DNA of 64,000 nt from Urophycis tenuis (lineage: Eukaryota; Chordata; Actinopteri; Gadiformes; Phycidae): positions 4,690,946 to 4,754,945 of the forward strand of contig JAXIVH010000028.1 in NCBI GenBank assembly GCA_036785325.1, in the 5' to 3' direction. The notes beneath the pieces were generated by a model. It saw only the letters and a list, made by a program, of their open reading frames with translations, was not told where the DNA came from and did not search any database. This document shows, piece after piece, positions 13,501 to 25,664 of this stretch. Position 1 is the stretch's first letter. Every line of letters starts with the position of its first letter. Made by a program: the position numbers and the translations under genes.

Positions 13501-16500
13501 GTCCGGCTGGTTACCCAGCTGGATTTTCCCATTCTCATTCCACGTCTTTTGATTTGATTCATTTGTAAGCGTCTTAATTTCTAGCAATTCCTCATTTCCA
13601 CTTTTCAATTAGATTTGTGATTGGCCACAATTCCCTGCTGCCCTTTAAATGAGAGCATCTGTCTCCAGGCGAGCAGATGCTCTAGGCAGATTTGATGGTT
13701 AATTGGCCTACAATTAGCTTCCAGGAACCCTCCTTTTGTTTCGCTCCTCTTTGATTGCCTAATTGGTTTACTTTGTTGCTTTCGCCAAGTTCATCCTGCA
13801 ACTAAAATATGAGGCTTACTTTTAATGGGACAGGCTTACTGTTGCGTATACTATCCCCAATAATTAAAATGTTATTGCCACACACACTCACATATTTATA
13901 TTGTATTTTTGCTATATTGTTGAAAATGAATAGAAATGATGTTGTTAGTGATGTGACCTATCGATAAACAAACACACTTCTGTTTCGATAGCGACTTTCA
14001 CAACATGGTCACTGTCAGCCTAACCAGGCTTCCGTTGCTTCCTGCTGCTCAGGTGTCGTTTGCCAGGCCCAGCTCGGAGACCATAAAGGATGCTAACCTG
14101 TACATCAGCGGCCTGCCCAGGACCATGGTGCAGAAGGACGTGGAGGAAATGTTCACGGGTTACGGCCACATCATCAACTCCCGGGTGCTCATGGACCAGT
14201 CCGGTACGGCGGATTCCCAGTAGCCATGTTGAGTATAGTTGGAGGGGCGGGGCGGGGCCTTGCTCATGGACCAGTCCGGTACGGCGGATTCCCAGTAGCC
14301 ATGTTGAGTATAGTTGGAGGGGCGGGGCGGGGCCTTGCTCATGGACCAGTCCGGTACGGCGGATTCCCAGTAGCCATGTTGAGTATAGTTGGAGGGGCGG
14401 GGCCTTGCTCTGGGCCGCCCGTGAGGTTGCTTGTGTCAAAGGTTTCCTTTGTGAAGTCTGAAAAGGTTCTTCTTCCCCCCGTCTGCCCGCTCCCAGGCCT
14501 GTCTCGCGGCGTGGCCTTCATCCGCTTCGACAAGCGGGCCGAGGCGGAGAACGCCATAAAGGACCTGAATGGCCAGAAGCCGGCCGGCGCCGCCGAGCCC
14601 ATCACAGTCAAGTTTGCGGCGAACCCCAACCAGGTGAAGAACGCGCCCTTTGTCTCCCAGATGTACCACAACCAGTCCCGCCGCTTCGGAGGACCGGTCC
14701 ACCACCAGGCCCAGAGGTTCAGGTGATGGCAACACTTTGATGTTCTGTGACTGGTGGTGATTCATTTGAGATCGCTTTGACACCGAAATCTAACTTGTAT
14801 TTGGGATGTCCCGATGACATTTTGTTTTTGTAGTAATCATTTGTTGTTACGCAAGTAAGGTCAATACTGTGACAGCCAAATCATGTCTTTTGAAACACAT
14901 GGCTGATCAAGCAGATGTAGAAGTACAACAGAAAGTACGGTCTCCAGCCTTCTGTGTTGTTGCCTGTAAGCTGTGCCACACGCCACAACTTGTACCACCT
15001 TTGAGAGCCCAAAGCGCTGGAGTAGCCCCCATGGTCACTGGTCCCATTGTGAGTAAAAGATTACTGCAATGGTCTCCTTACAGGTCCCCCCAAAAAAACT
15101 CTAAGGCAACTACAACTTGTTCAGAATGCTGCTGCTAGAGTTCTAACAAAGACCAAAACATGTGAACATATTACACCAATTCTTAAATCGCTACATTGGC
15201 TCCCTGTATGTCAGAGAATTGATTTTAAAATCAAAATATTTAACTGATATGCTTCCACTACATAAGTCTTCTAGACCACTAAGATCTTCTGACACCAAAC
15301 TGTTAATTATCCCCAGAGTAAAGACGGAACATGGGAAAGCAGAATTTAGTTACTATGCAACTCCCTGAGGATTTAAGACTTGCCCCAACTCTGACCACTT
15401 TTAAAACAAGACTGAATACTTTTATGTTTGCCTTAGCTTTCTGCTAAATCTTAAATACAGTGCAATTTCTAAAATGCTTTTTTAATTTTGCCTTTGTTCT
15501 CCTTTATCTATTATCTTATTTTATTGTATGCCAATGTTTCTATGTGAAGCACTTTGAGTCTGCCTTGTGTAGGAAAAGTGCTATATAAATGAAGTTGCCT
15601 TGCCTTGCCTGAAGGCTCCTTTCATTGGATCTGGTCTTTAACTGGTCCCATTATGAGTTAAAGGCTCCTTTCGTTGGATCTGGTCTTTAACTGGTCCCAT
15701 TATGAGTTAAAGGCTCCTTTCGTTGGATCTGGTCTTTAACTGGTCCCATTATGAGTTAAAGGTTCCTTTCATTGGATCTGGTCTTTAACTGGTCCCATTA
15801 TGAGTTAAAGGCTCCTTTCATTGGATCTGGTCTTTAACTGGTCCCATTATGAGTTAAAGGCTCCTTTCATTGGATCTGGTCTTTAACTGGTCCCATTATG
15901 AGTTAAAGGCTCCTTTCGTTGGATCTGGTCTTTAACTGGTCCCATTATGAGTTAAAGGCTCCTTTCGTTGGATCTGGTCTTTAACTGGTCCCATTATGAG
16001 TTAAAGGCTCCTTTCGTTGGATCTGGTCTTTAACTGGTCCCATTATGAGTTAAAGGTTCCTTTCATTGGATCTGGTCTTTAACTGGTCCCATTATGAGTT
16101 AAAGGCTCCTTTCATTGGATCTGGTCTTTAACTGGTCCCATTATGAGTTAAAGGCTCCTTTCGTTGGATCTGGTCTTTAACTGGTCCCATTATGAGTTAA
16201 AGGCTCCTTTCGTTGGATCTGGTCTTTAACTGGTCCCATTATGAGTTAAAGGTTCCTTTCATTGGATCTGGTCTTTAACTGGTCCCATTATGAGTTAAAG
16301 GCTCCTTTCATTGGATCTGGTCTTTAACTGGTCCCATTATGAGTTAAAGGCTCCTTTCATTGGATCTGGTCTTTAACTGGTCCCATTATGAGTTAAAGGC
16401 TCCTTTCGTTGGATCTGGTCTTTAACTGGTCCCATTATGAGTTAAAGGCTCCTTTCGTTGGATCTGGTCTTTAACTGGTCCCATTATGAGTTAAAGGCTC

Positions 16501-17282
16501 CTTTCGTTGGATCTGGTCTTTAACTGGTCCCATTATGAGTTAAAGGTTCCTTTCATTGGATCTGGTCTTTAACTGGTCCCATTATGAGTTAAAGGCTCCT
16601 TTCATTGGATCTGGTCTTTAACTGGTCCCATTATGAGTTAAAGGCTCCTTTCATTGGATCTGGTCTTTAACTGGTCCCATTATGAGTTAAAGGCTCCTTT
16701 CATTGGATCTGGTCTTTAACTGGTCCCATTATGAGTTAAAGGCTCCTTTCATTGGATCTGGTCTTTAACTGGTCCCATTATGAGTTAAAGGCTCCTTTCA
16801 TTGGATCTGATCTTTAACTGGTGCCATTCTGGTGTCCTTTAGACCCGCCACACGTCTGGAAACGGCCCGACTCCATAATGGTTCCGCGGGCCCTGATACT
16901 GGTGCCTTGCTCGTAGGGCCGCAGCCACTGGGTGTGTAACCCTGCCTCCCTCCCTCCCTCCCCCAGGTTCTCCCCCATGAGCGTGGACCACATGGGCGGC
17001 GTGAGCGTCCAGGGTGGGAGCTCCTCCGGCTGGTGCATCTTCATCTACAACCTGGGCCAGGACGCGGACGAGGGCATCCTCTGGCAGATGTTCGGCCCGT
17101 TTGGCGCCGTCACCAATGTGAAAGTGATCCGTGACTTCAACACCAACAAGTGCAAGGGCTTCGGCTTTGTCACCATGACGAACTACGATGAGGCCGCCGT
17201 GGCCATCTCCAGCCTCCACGGCTACCGGCTGGGGGACAAGATCCTCCAGGTGTCCTTCAAGACCAGCAAGGGCCACAAATAG
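10539..17282 (+). CDS. elavl1: ELAV-like RNA-binding protein 1 (HuR), complete coding region
   Basis: Six coding exons: 10539-10574, 12622-12802, 13266-13369, 14053-14203, 14497-14722 and 16967-17282 (stop TAG). All junctions are GT-AG and in phase, giving about 337 residues against 326 in mammals. RRM1 has RNP2 LIVNYL and RNP1 LGYGFVNF. RRM2 has LYISGL and RGVAFIRF. RRM3 has IFIYNL and KGFGFVTM. The hinge between RRM2 and RRM3 contains RRFGGPVHHQAQRFR, the nucleocytoplasmic shuttling region of HuR. HuR binds AU- and U-rich elements in mRNAs and stabilises them, shuttling from nucleus to cytoplasm. The first exon adds MAVRRGHIRYLK before the usual MSNGYED start (ATG 12634), an N-terminal form I recall from fish. 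Identity with ELAVL1 rather than the neuronal paralogues rests on the hinge and on the C-terminus ending SKGHK. Confidence 0.93.
11408..11660 (+). mobile_element. Dispersed repeat copy, probable LINE 3' end
   Basis: Inverted relative of 7600-7863, located in elavl1 intron 1. It starts with tcaagattcaagattcaag and contains tttattgtcaaatgtgctac. The rest of that intron (10575-12621) shows no further coding signal apart from AT-rich and simple stretches. Confidence 0.6.
12845..12927. repeat. Short tandem repeat in elavl1 intron 2
   Basis: The words cctagtttacctgggctc and cctagctcac alternate over about 80 bp just downstream of the exon ending at 12802. Confidence 0.8.
14188..14413. repeat. Triplicated 75-bp segment spanning an elavl1 exon end and its splice donor
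   Basis: The word ctcatggaccagtccggtac begins at 14188, 14263 and 14338, an exact 75-bp period. The first copy contains the last 16 bases of the RRM2 exon (ending 14203) and the gtacgg donor. Copies two and three repeat this exon tail and donor inside the intron. The third copy lacks one ggcgg. Confidence 0.95.
15090..15610 (+). mobile_element. LINE 3' end (Rex1/L2-like), in elavl1 intron 5
   Basis: The plus strand encodes degenerate reverse-transcriptase C-terminal words (LQLVQNAAARVL, then LKSLHWLPV) interrupted by stops and frameshifts. The 3' UTR ends with aagcactttgagtctgcc and gctatataaatgaagttgcc, then a short (ttgcc)n tail at about 15595-15610. It is 5'-truncated and dead. Confidence 0.75.
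15612..16832. repeat. 49-bp minisatellite in elavl1 intron 5
   Basis: About 25 copies of a unit beginning aaggctcctttcattggatc. Variants include ttcgttgg versus ttcattgg and aaggttcc versus aaggctcc. The aaggttcc variant recurs at intervals of 294, 196 and 294 bp (6, 4 and 6 units), a 490-bp higher-order period. The array ends about 135 bp before the last coding exon at 16967. Confidence 0.97.
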
Positions 17283-19340
17283 AGCCGGGGGAGAGACTTG
17301 TGGAAAGACAGACGTGTGGGGGGGGCTTTTTGAAAGAGAGTTTGAAACGTCGATTGTTTTATTTTTTATTTTTTTTTGCTGTTTTACTTTGGTGTACTCT
17401 CACTCACCGCTGACGTTGCTATGTCTGCATGTTGGTGTTTGTCTACAGTATCGCCTAATCAATCTTTAGTTCCATTTATTTTTTGCTTTCCCCTGGTTTT
17501 CATTTCATGCTTATGTATTATATATATATGACTGGTAATGCTGCCGCCCGGTGAGATGTGCTTTTAACTGGTCGTAGCCGGAGGACACAGATCCCATGAG
17601 TGAATTAGTCATGTATGACGACTGCAGGACATACGCTGTGGACAGTACAGCCACTCTGAGTCAGTGTGTAACAGACGTAGTTCAGGTGTGAAGGGCTCTG
17701 ACTTGCCTCCTGCTTCGTTAAGATGATCGCTTGAAGATGAAGAGATTTTTCCATGAAAGGCAATTGTTGAGATTTTGTCCCCTTTTAACATTTTTATTTC
17801 CATGTCTAAAGTGACCACTGTTTGTGGCACTCCTTAGAAGATGCCTTGATTTTAAATCAGTGAAGTCTGACTTAAACTCATCACCCCTTCTGTTCAACGC
17901 GCCTATTGGAGAGCAAAGCACTTTTTAAACAACCTGTTGTAGGCCGATATTATCACTCCTGTTAACAATGACCGTTGACTTTTCTTGATCTTCGTACCCA
18001 ACAGTGGATTTGTGGATGGGCTGCATGGACGAACAAGTTATGTATGCAGGGCTGTTACCGTACGCCACGATGTGTTACCGTACACCACGTTCTGTAGCTG
18101 TAGGTCTGGTTATGTTCTGCTGGGAAAGGGTTAGCAAGGGGCTTCCCTGAGCTATGGTGAGATGGACCAAAGGGGGAAGGTGGCAGTGGGTTCATGGGGA
18201 TGACGTGAGCACTGAGCTGTTCATGAGGTCCTTTTCAACAGTGAATCACTTCTGCTTTCATTTCCCTCTTTCAAATCTTTGATCTTCTTTGATTTTAACA
18301 TTTTCTTTTTCACATCTTCATGTCCAATTTACATTTGTTTTGTTTTCTCCCTTTTAGTTCTCATTTTGATGTTTAAATTTAAATCATTAAATTTTTTTTG
18401 TTTGGCCCAACCTTTTGGTGGCTTTGTTTGCATTTTTTCTTTTCTTTTAGTTATTTACCAAGAATGTTTTCAGTGAGTTTTTTGTCTCATGCAACATAAA
18501 CACTGAGTGGGATCAGGCCTGCACCTCCCTTACTCCTCACATGGAGACTCGGGGAACAAGACTCCATCCTGCTCAGTGAAGCATGGCTCCGTTTCCAGGA
18601 GATGAACGAGGGCGCTAGCTGGACTCGAGCACATCTCCTGGAAATGTTGTGTGCTAATACAGCGGCTAGGTTAGCTTCCAGAGGACTGAAGTGTACAGCA
18701 AAGTATCAGCTTCAGCCCAGCAGATCATCAGCATTCCCATGAAAGTCCGTATATCAATTTGAGGTTTTTAATCAAATGAATGTGGACATTTTTACTCTTA
18801 TTTATTATGCAGCCCACAACCTTCCAAATTTGTTCATCTTAATATCGCCGCTGAAATTGCATTTCCCTTCATTTCTTTTTCCTCTTAACTGTAGTGGAGA
18901 GGTTCATGTTGACCCGTGGGCTCTGCTTACATCTCCAGGTCAACAGATACCTTCTGGGTTTCAAACATCACCAACATGAAGCAGTATTTCCATGTCTGAA
19001 ACTTGAGTCAAGCGTGAACCTGTGTTAAGTCCCCCCACAAGCTTCTGTGTTGGTCAATATTCTGTGACTTTACTTGAAGCAGGTAAGCTACGGTTAGAAA
19101 TGTCTCGGTCAACTCTGGAATGTTGTCTTGTTGCATTTGGTTTCTGTGTTCTCATGTTACTTTGGCTTAAGTTGCACAGATAGAAGGATGTTTCATTTTT
19201 GGGATGGCAGTTGATTTTAATGTCGGGCCTTTGTGTTTAAAAGGTGCGAGGACAACGTAGGACTCATTAATTCACCCTGGGTGTCGGCAGTGGTCTTCTA
19301 ACATTGGCTCTTTTCAATAAAAACGTGAGAGGTTTTCCAG
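17283..19340 (+). other. elavl1: elavl1 3' untranslated region (putative)
   Basis: No coding signal is seen for 2 kb after the elavl1 stop. The sequence is T-rich, with many runs of five or more T (17360-17400, 18280-18470), as expected for a HuR 3' UTR, which in mammals is long and U-rich. A canonical AATAAA lies at 19316-19321, with GT-rich sequence downstream. From about 19340 to the transporter's 3' end nothing else is recognisable. Confidence 0.55.
19316..19321 (+). terminator. Polyadenylation signal, likely elavl1
   Basis: AATAAA about 2 kb after the elavl1 stop, in the region where elavl1 and the minus-strand transporter converge. Confidence 0.4.
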
Positions 19341-19884
19341 TTCAGAAAATACAATGTGTTGATTGTGTTGCTGCTGAGGAAGCATCTGCTTTTGCAGACT
19401 TCGCAAGCTTCTGTTCCCAAATTGGTTGTTTGTAAGAAGCTGTGACTTTGAGGTGAACTGTTTACTGGAGGGAGTGGCAGCACTGAAGTTAGACTGAAAG
19501 TCAAAGTAAGTGGTCAGTTGTATTCAAAGGGAGTTGTGTATTCACATGAATGCTGCCATTAACTAGTATGGATGCTAGTTTTTCTACTGGAATCAAATCC
19601 TGTCTCATTACTGACCCCTTTGTCCTGCCAGTGAAGTGCAGCCTGCTCTAACTCGTGCATTCAGAGCACTGGACCCCGAGCTCTGGGCTAGTTGGGGAAC
19701 AGACGTGAGGTCCTTTTTTCCTGGCAGAACCGGCCGCCAACCCAAACGGTAATGTGGAGTGCACGTTTGAAATTAAAACCTTAAAATATTGACCCTTTTG
19801 TGATTCAAAATCCTACATATAATCCCTTTCATATAATTGCTCCACAACCAATAGCTCCACCAGTGACACAATTTCAATTTCTTT

Positions 19885-19960
19885 TTTATTATAAAAATAG
19901 ACAGCCATGAAACATTTTTACATGCAGTGGTAAAAAACAAATCACCTTATATGGTTTATT
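19885..19960 (-). terminator. Polyadenylation signals, likely of the SLC1 transporter
   Basis: Two minus-strand AATAAA hexamers (TTTATT on the plus strand at 19885-19890 and 19955-19960) lie 600-680 bp downstream of the transporter stop codon. Either could end its transcript, leaving about 550 bp between the two convergent 3' ends. Confidence 0.35.
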
Positions 19961-20559
19961 TCATATTTCTACAGTAACACCGGAACACTCCTTTGCCAAT
20001 TGCTATACTTTTAGATGATTTGGGAAATCTGCACCAGGAAGCATATTATCCCAGTCTGGATGGAATCATTAGGTTCTCCTCCGTCGTCGGTCAGTGTCAC
20101 AGTACATAGAACAAGTTAAGGCAGAGCCTGACCCAAAGACCGAACCCCAGTGATTGGCAACATGAACACTATCGGGGAGGCAGTGTGTGCTCCCTCACAG
20201 CGGGGGGCGCAGGCAGTACAGACGCATTGCAGAAACAGGACAAAGAAAGCTCAGTCACCCCTGGCTACTTCACTACTCCAGTTGACGAAATTTGTACTTG
20301 GACTACCAGAGTGAGATTATTCAGCTCCTCTCTCTACGTTGCTTTTTCTTTCTTCTTTCTGCAGAAATTAACATTTTAATCCTGCCCATGAGTTTAGGTC
20401 TCATACCTAAAAAAAACCTTGAGTTTGTGACTCTGGTACGCCCAGAAAAGTGTGTGTGAGAGAGAGAGAGCGCCCCCTGTAGTCCTGGTCTGCACACATT
20501 GCACACACACCCCATCTCTCGGCAGGGAGACCCCAGTCGGACCCCATCCCAGCCGCAGC

Positions 20560-20713
20560 TCAGACCTGGCAGAGGTTGTAGCTGGCAAAGGGTCGCTCAG
20601 TCACCTGGTCCCGGTCCACCTCGAACACGTAGTCGCAGCGGTGGGCCATCAGGGGAGCCTCGGACAGCGTCACACTCTGGTTCCCAAAGGAGATGGCTGT
20701 GTCCCTCTGTTGT

Positions 20714-20765
<52 letters not shown>

Positions 20766-23700
20766 ATCACTGGCTGCTCGGTCTGGACCACACTTCCTTG
20801 ACACTGTTTGTCCACTGCACATCACAGTGAGTTACTATAAGAGATATAGTTCATATCTCTTATAGTAACTATGTCTCCCTCTCACCTCCACCTGATCTCT
20901 CTGATCACATCCATTTATTGTACCTGTATCCATGAAGGACATCTGTTCTTGTACCTGTATACATGAAGGACATTCTTGTTCTCATCGCTTGTGTCTCTTG
21001 ACCTTCTCTCCCCTCTTCAACTAATTTCTCTCATCTCTCCCTCACAATCTCTTATCTCCACCTCCTCTCCCTCCCCCTCATCCCTCTGGGCTCCGCCTCC
21101 TCTCCCTCCCCCTCATCCCTCTGGGCTCCGCCTCCTCTCCCTCCCCCTCATCCCTCTGGGCTCCGCCTCCTCTCCCCCATCCTCACCCGTGTTGGTCCCA
21201 CCGTGGTGTTAGCGGTGGCTGCGGCGGCGGCGGCGACCGCTGCCTTGTCGAAGTCCTTCTTACACAGGTGGGCCATGATGCCGGCCGCCAGCGCGTCCCC
21301 CAGCACGTTGATCATGGTGCGGAAACGGTCGCTATGGGAACGAGAAGGCTGGAGTCAGGCGCTTCTCCATGGCTGCGGGGCCTGGAGGTGAGGGCTGCTG
21401 GCTTTCTCCTGTGTATTTCTTTGAGTCAATGGCCTCACATCATCTCTGTGATTAAAATCCATTTCCATTATGATTTAAATTCAATGTGTTGCTGGATGTA
21501 TAATTGTTAAAGTGTTAAGGTAATTTATCGGTCATTTCAGTTTAAGTTGAATAATTAGCATTCAGTGATTTGGTTCGGTTATTAGACTCCAAAGAGTAGA
21601 TCATTATTTTCGTCATTTCTCTCTGTCTCTTCTCTTTTGACTTATTGCTGTCCTTTGTGCCTCTGCTGTGGGCTTAACAAAGTACAGCCCATCTTACGGT
21701 AGTTGGACAGTGTTGTGCTGTCACTCACAGGACCCAGTCAATGGCCACAATCAGTGTGATGTCAGCAGGGGGCAGCCCCACAGATGTCAGCACAATCACC
21801 ATGGTGACCAGTCCGGCCTGCGGAATCCCAGCCGCCCCAATGCTGGCGGCGGTTGCTGTGATGCTGATGGGAGCGAGAGACAGGAAACAATCATCTCAAT
21901 GCTCTCAAGATAAAACATAGTGAACAGAGGGAGAAAGAGCTAGAGTGACAAATGTACATTTCCCTCCCCAATATGGCCCACTGAACATTGTGTTGTATCT
22001 CAACATATTCAGATTTTTACACAATTACGGCAATGGGAGAGAGAGAGACAGAAAGACAGACAGAGACAGAGAGAGAGAGCAGGTCCAGTCCATGATGCAG
22101 TGTATCAGCGTAAAGACAAACGTCCCAGGTCTGGGCGGAGGAGAGGGACAGGCTGGGACAGAGCCTCACCTGATGGTCACCAGCTGGCCAAAGTCCAGTT
22201 CGTACTCATTGACCTGGGCGATGAAGATGGCGGCCACGGCCTCGTACAACGCTGTGCCGTCCATGTTGATGGTGGCGCCCACCGGCAGCACGAAGCGGGC
22301 GATCTGGCGGTCCACTCCGCAGTTCTCCAGCAGACACTTCATCGTGATGGGTAGAGTCGCTGAGCTGTGGAGGGGGGGAGAGAGTGAGGGGGAGGGAAAG
22401 AGAGCCACAGAGAGAAGTAAGGGATGGTGGAAGAGAGCAATAGAGGGAAGGAGGAAGAAAGAGGAAGAGAGAAACAGCTTATTCAGGGTAAAATGTGTCT
22501 CTGTCTTCATAAAGTGAGAAACGCCTCCAGGAAAAGAACTCCTGGGAAAAATCACAAGCTTGGGAAGAAACATTGTGGCTCAGGAAGAAAGGGTGAATAT
22601 GGGGAGGGTGACATGTGTGCCTGGCGAGGAGGGGTAGGTAGATGGACACACCTGGACGAGGTGGCCAGGGCGATGACCAGGGCCTGGAGGAGGCCCCTGA
22701 TGTAGGCAAAGGGGTTTTTCCCCGTGAGGAGGTAGAAGAACAGCGGCAGCAGGATGAGGCCGTGGACGAAGAGACCGGCCAGCACCGTGATGAAGTACAT
22801 GCCCAGCTTCTCCCCAAGGTGGGCCGGGTCATGCATGTCCAGGATCTTACCCGCCACCAGGAACACGATCCCGAACGGGAAGTACCTGATCAGACAAGAA
22901 CACAGGCCATGAGGAGGAGGAGAGGAGGAAGAGGAGAGGAGTTAGGACAAGGCCATAAACAATCAGGAGGATTAAGAGGAGGAGGGAGGCGAGGAAGATG
23001 AGGAGGAAGAGGAGAGAGAGGTCCTGCCGGGACCAGAAGGGAGTTTTGGTACTATTAGCATTCTCCTAGCATTTAGCTTTAGCATTCATCTTCATTCTAC
23101 ATGTGGTCAAGGAGAGGAAGAGCAAGAGAAAGTGCAGAACATCAAGAAGAGGAACAGGTTGACGTGGGTGCGGTACACGTGGCCCCTGACCGTGACGTGC
23201 CGTGAAGACCGTGACGGCCACGGGTCCCGGTGTCCCCGCGGCGGCCATGTGCTGCCGTGCCCTCTGGCCGGGACGTACAGAGTTACGTGTTCGTCTGATT
23301 GGATTAGCAACGCTAAGAGGCTCAGCTCTCTTCAGGCTGGAGGTCAGAGGTCAAGGGAGGACTAAGTGATGCTTCTCTTTTTTAATTTAAGTCTGGGGAA
23401 TTATGAAGGACTTTTTACCCCCCATATCCAGACAAACTGCGAAAGGAACAGCCACTGTTTACTGCAGGACAAAGAGAAGGATGCTGCGAGAACAGCCTGG
23501 CTTTACTGACACGACCCTTCTCCCCTAACTAACCATAAGTAACCCTTACCCTCTTCTCCCCTAACCCGAACCATAACTAACCTGAACTAACCATAAGTAA
23601 CCCTAACTCTCTTCTCCCCTAACCAGAACTAACCCTTACCCTCTTCTCCCCTAACCCGAACCATAACTAACCCTAACCCTAACCCTAACCCTAACTAACC

Positions 23701-25401
23701 ATAAGTAACCCTAACCCTCTTCTCCCCTAACCAGAACCATAACTAACCTGAACTAACCAGAACTAACCCTAACTCTCTTCTCCCCTAACCAGAACCATAA
23801 CTAACCTGAACTAACCATAAGTAACCCTAACCCTCTTCTCCCCTAACCAGAACCATAACTAACCTGAACTAACCAGAACTAACCCTAACTCTCTTCTCCC
23901 CTAACCAGAACCATAACTAACCTGAACTAACCATAAGTAACCCTAACCCTCTTCTCCCCTAACCAGAACCATAACTAACCTGAACTAACCAGAACTAACC
24001 CTAACCCTCTTCTCCCCTAACCAGAACCATAACTAACCTGAACTAACCAGAACTAACCCTAACTCTCTTCTCCCCTAACCAGAACCATAACTAACCTGAA
24101 CTAACCATAAGTAACCCTAACCCTCTTCTCCCCTAACCAGAACCATAACTAACCTGAACTAACCAGAACTAACCCTAACCCTCTTCTCCCCTAACCAGAA
24201 CCATAACTAACCTGAACTAACCGTTAGTAACCCTAACTCTCTTCTCCCCTAACCAGAACCATAACTAACCTGAACTAACCATTAGTAACCCTAACTCTCT
24301 TCTCCCCTAACCAGAACCATAACTAACCTGAACTAACCATTAGTAACCCCAACCCTCTTCTCCCCTAACCCGAATCATAACTAACCTTAACTAACCCTAA
24401 CTCCCTTCTCTCCTAACTAACCCAAACTAACCATAACTAACCCTAACCCTCTTCTCCCCTAACTAACCATAACTAACCCTAACCCTCTTCTCCCCTAACC
24501 CAAACCATAACTAACCCTAACCCTCTTCTCTTCTAACCCGAACCATAACTAACCACAACTAACCCTAACCCTCTTCTCCACTAACCCGAACCATAACTAA
24601 CCCTATCCCTCTTCTCCTCTAACCCGAACCATAACTAACCACAACTAACCCTAACCCTCTTCTCTCCTAACTCACCCTAACCCTAACTAACCCTAACCCT
24701 CTTCTCTCCTAACTCACCCTAACCCTGACTAACCCTAACCCTCTTCTCTCCTAACTCACCCTAACCCTAACTAACCCTAACTAACCCTAACCTAACCCGC
24801 GTGTCCACCTGTCAGTCCGCGGTGGGATGCATGTGCTGCAGATGTTCTCCTAGCTGTTGATCAGCTAAGTTGTTATGTTATGTTATGTTAGTTATGTTTT
24901 CTATTGCCATACCACACTTTAGTGTTTCAGCTACTGCTCCCTGTCGATCCAGTGCTGAATTACTAAATGAGGCTGCGTTTGAATCCTATTAAGTTGTACT
25001 TTGTTATTTACTCATCCAAAGCTGCTATGTTGTTTAGATCTTTAATGAGGGCTCCAAACTCTGGACCTGTTAGAGTGCGGACGTTGGGGTTGAACCTAGA
25101 ACCTTTGTGCTGTGAGTCAAACAACCTCACCACCATCCTTCCCCCTCGGCTATCTTTAGGACAGATTGGGTCTCCTTAATCCCAGAGTGGACGAGGGTTT
25201 AGTGTGGCTGATCTGCTGTGAACAACACAGAGGAGCCTCCTACCACATGGCCGCATTGATGATCTTCATCACGCACTCATTGATGCACTGACACACGTTG
25301 ACCAGGGGCGCGCCTCGCTCGCCCATCTTGCCCAGCAGAAGGCCTGGGGAGAGAGAGAGAGAGAGAGATGTGATGTCAGAGAGAACCACTGGATGTATCG
25401 A

Positions 25402-25432
<31 letters not shown>

Positions 25433-25443
25433 CTGTGTGTGTA

Positions 25444-25476
<33 letters not shown>

Positions 25477-25590
25477 GTGTGTATGTGTGTATATCTGTGT
25501 GTGTGTATGTGTGTGTGTATGTGTGTATATCTGTGTGTGTGTGTGTATGTGTGTGTGTATGTGTGTATATCTGTGTGTGTGTGTGTGTGT

Positions 25591-25664
<74 letters not shown>

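Noticed and set aside
20452..20865. Plus-strand frames over the last transporter exon
   Set aside because: They are antisense shadows of the exon at 20560-20706 and a CA repeat.
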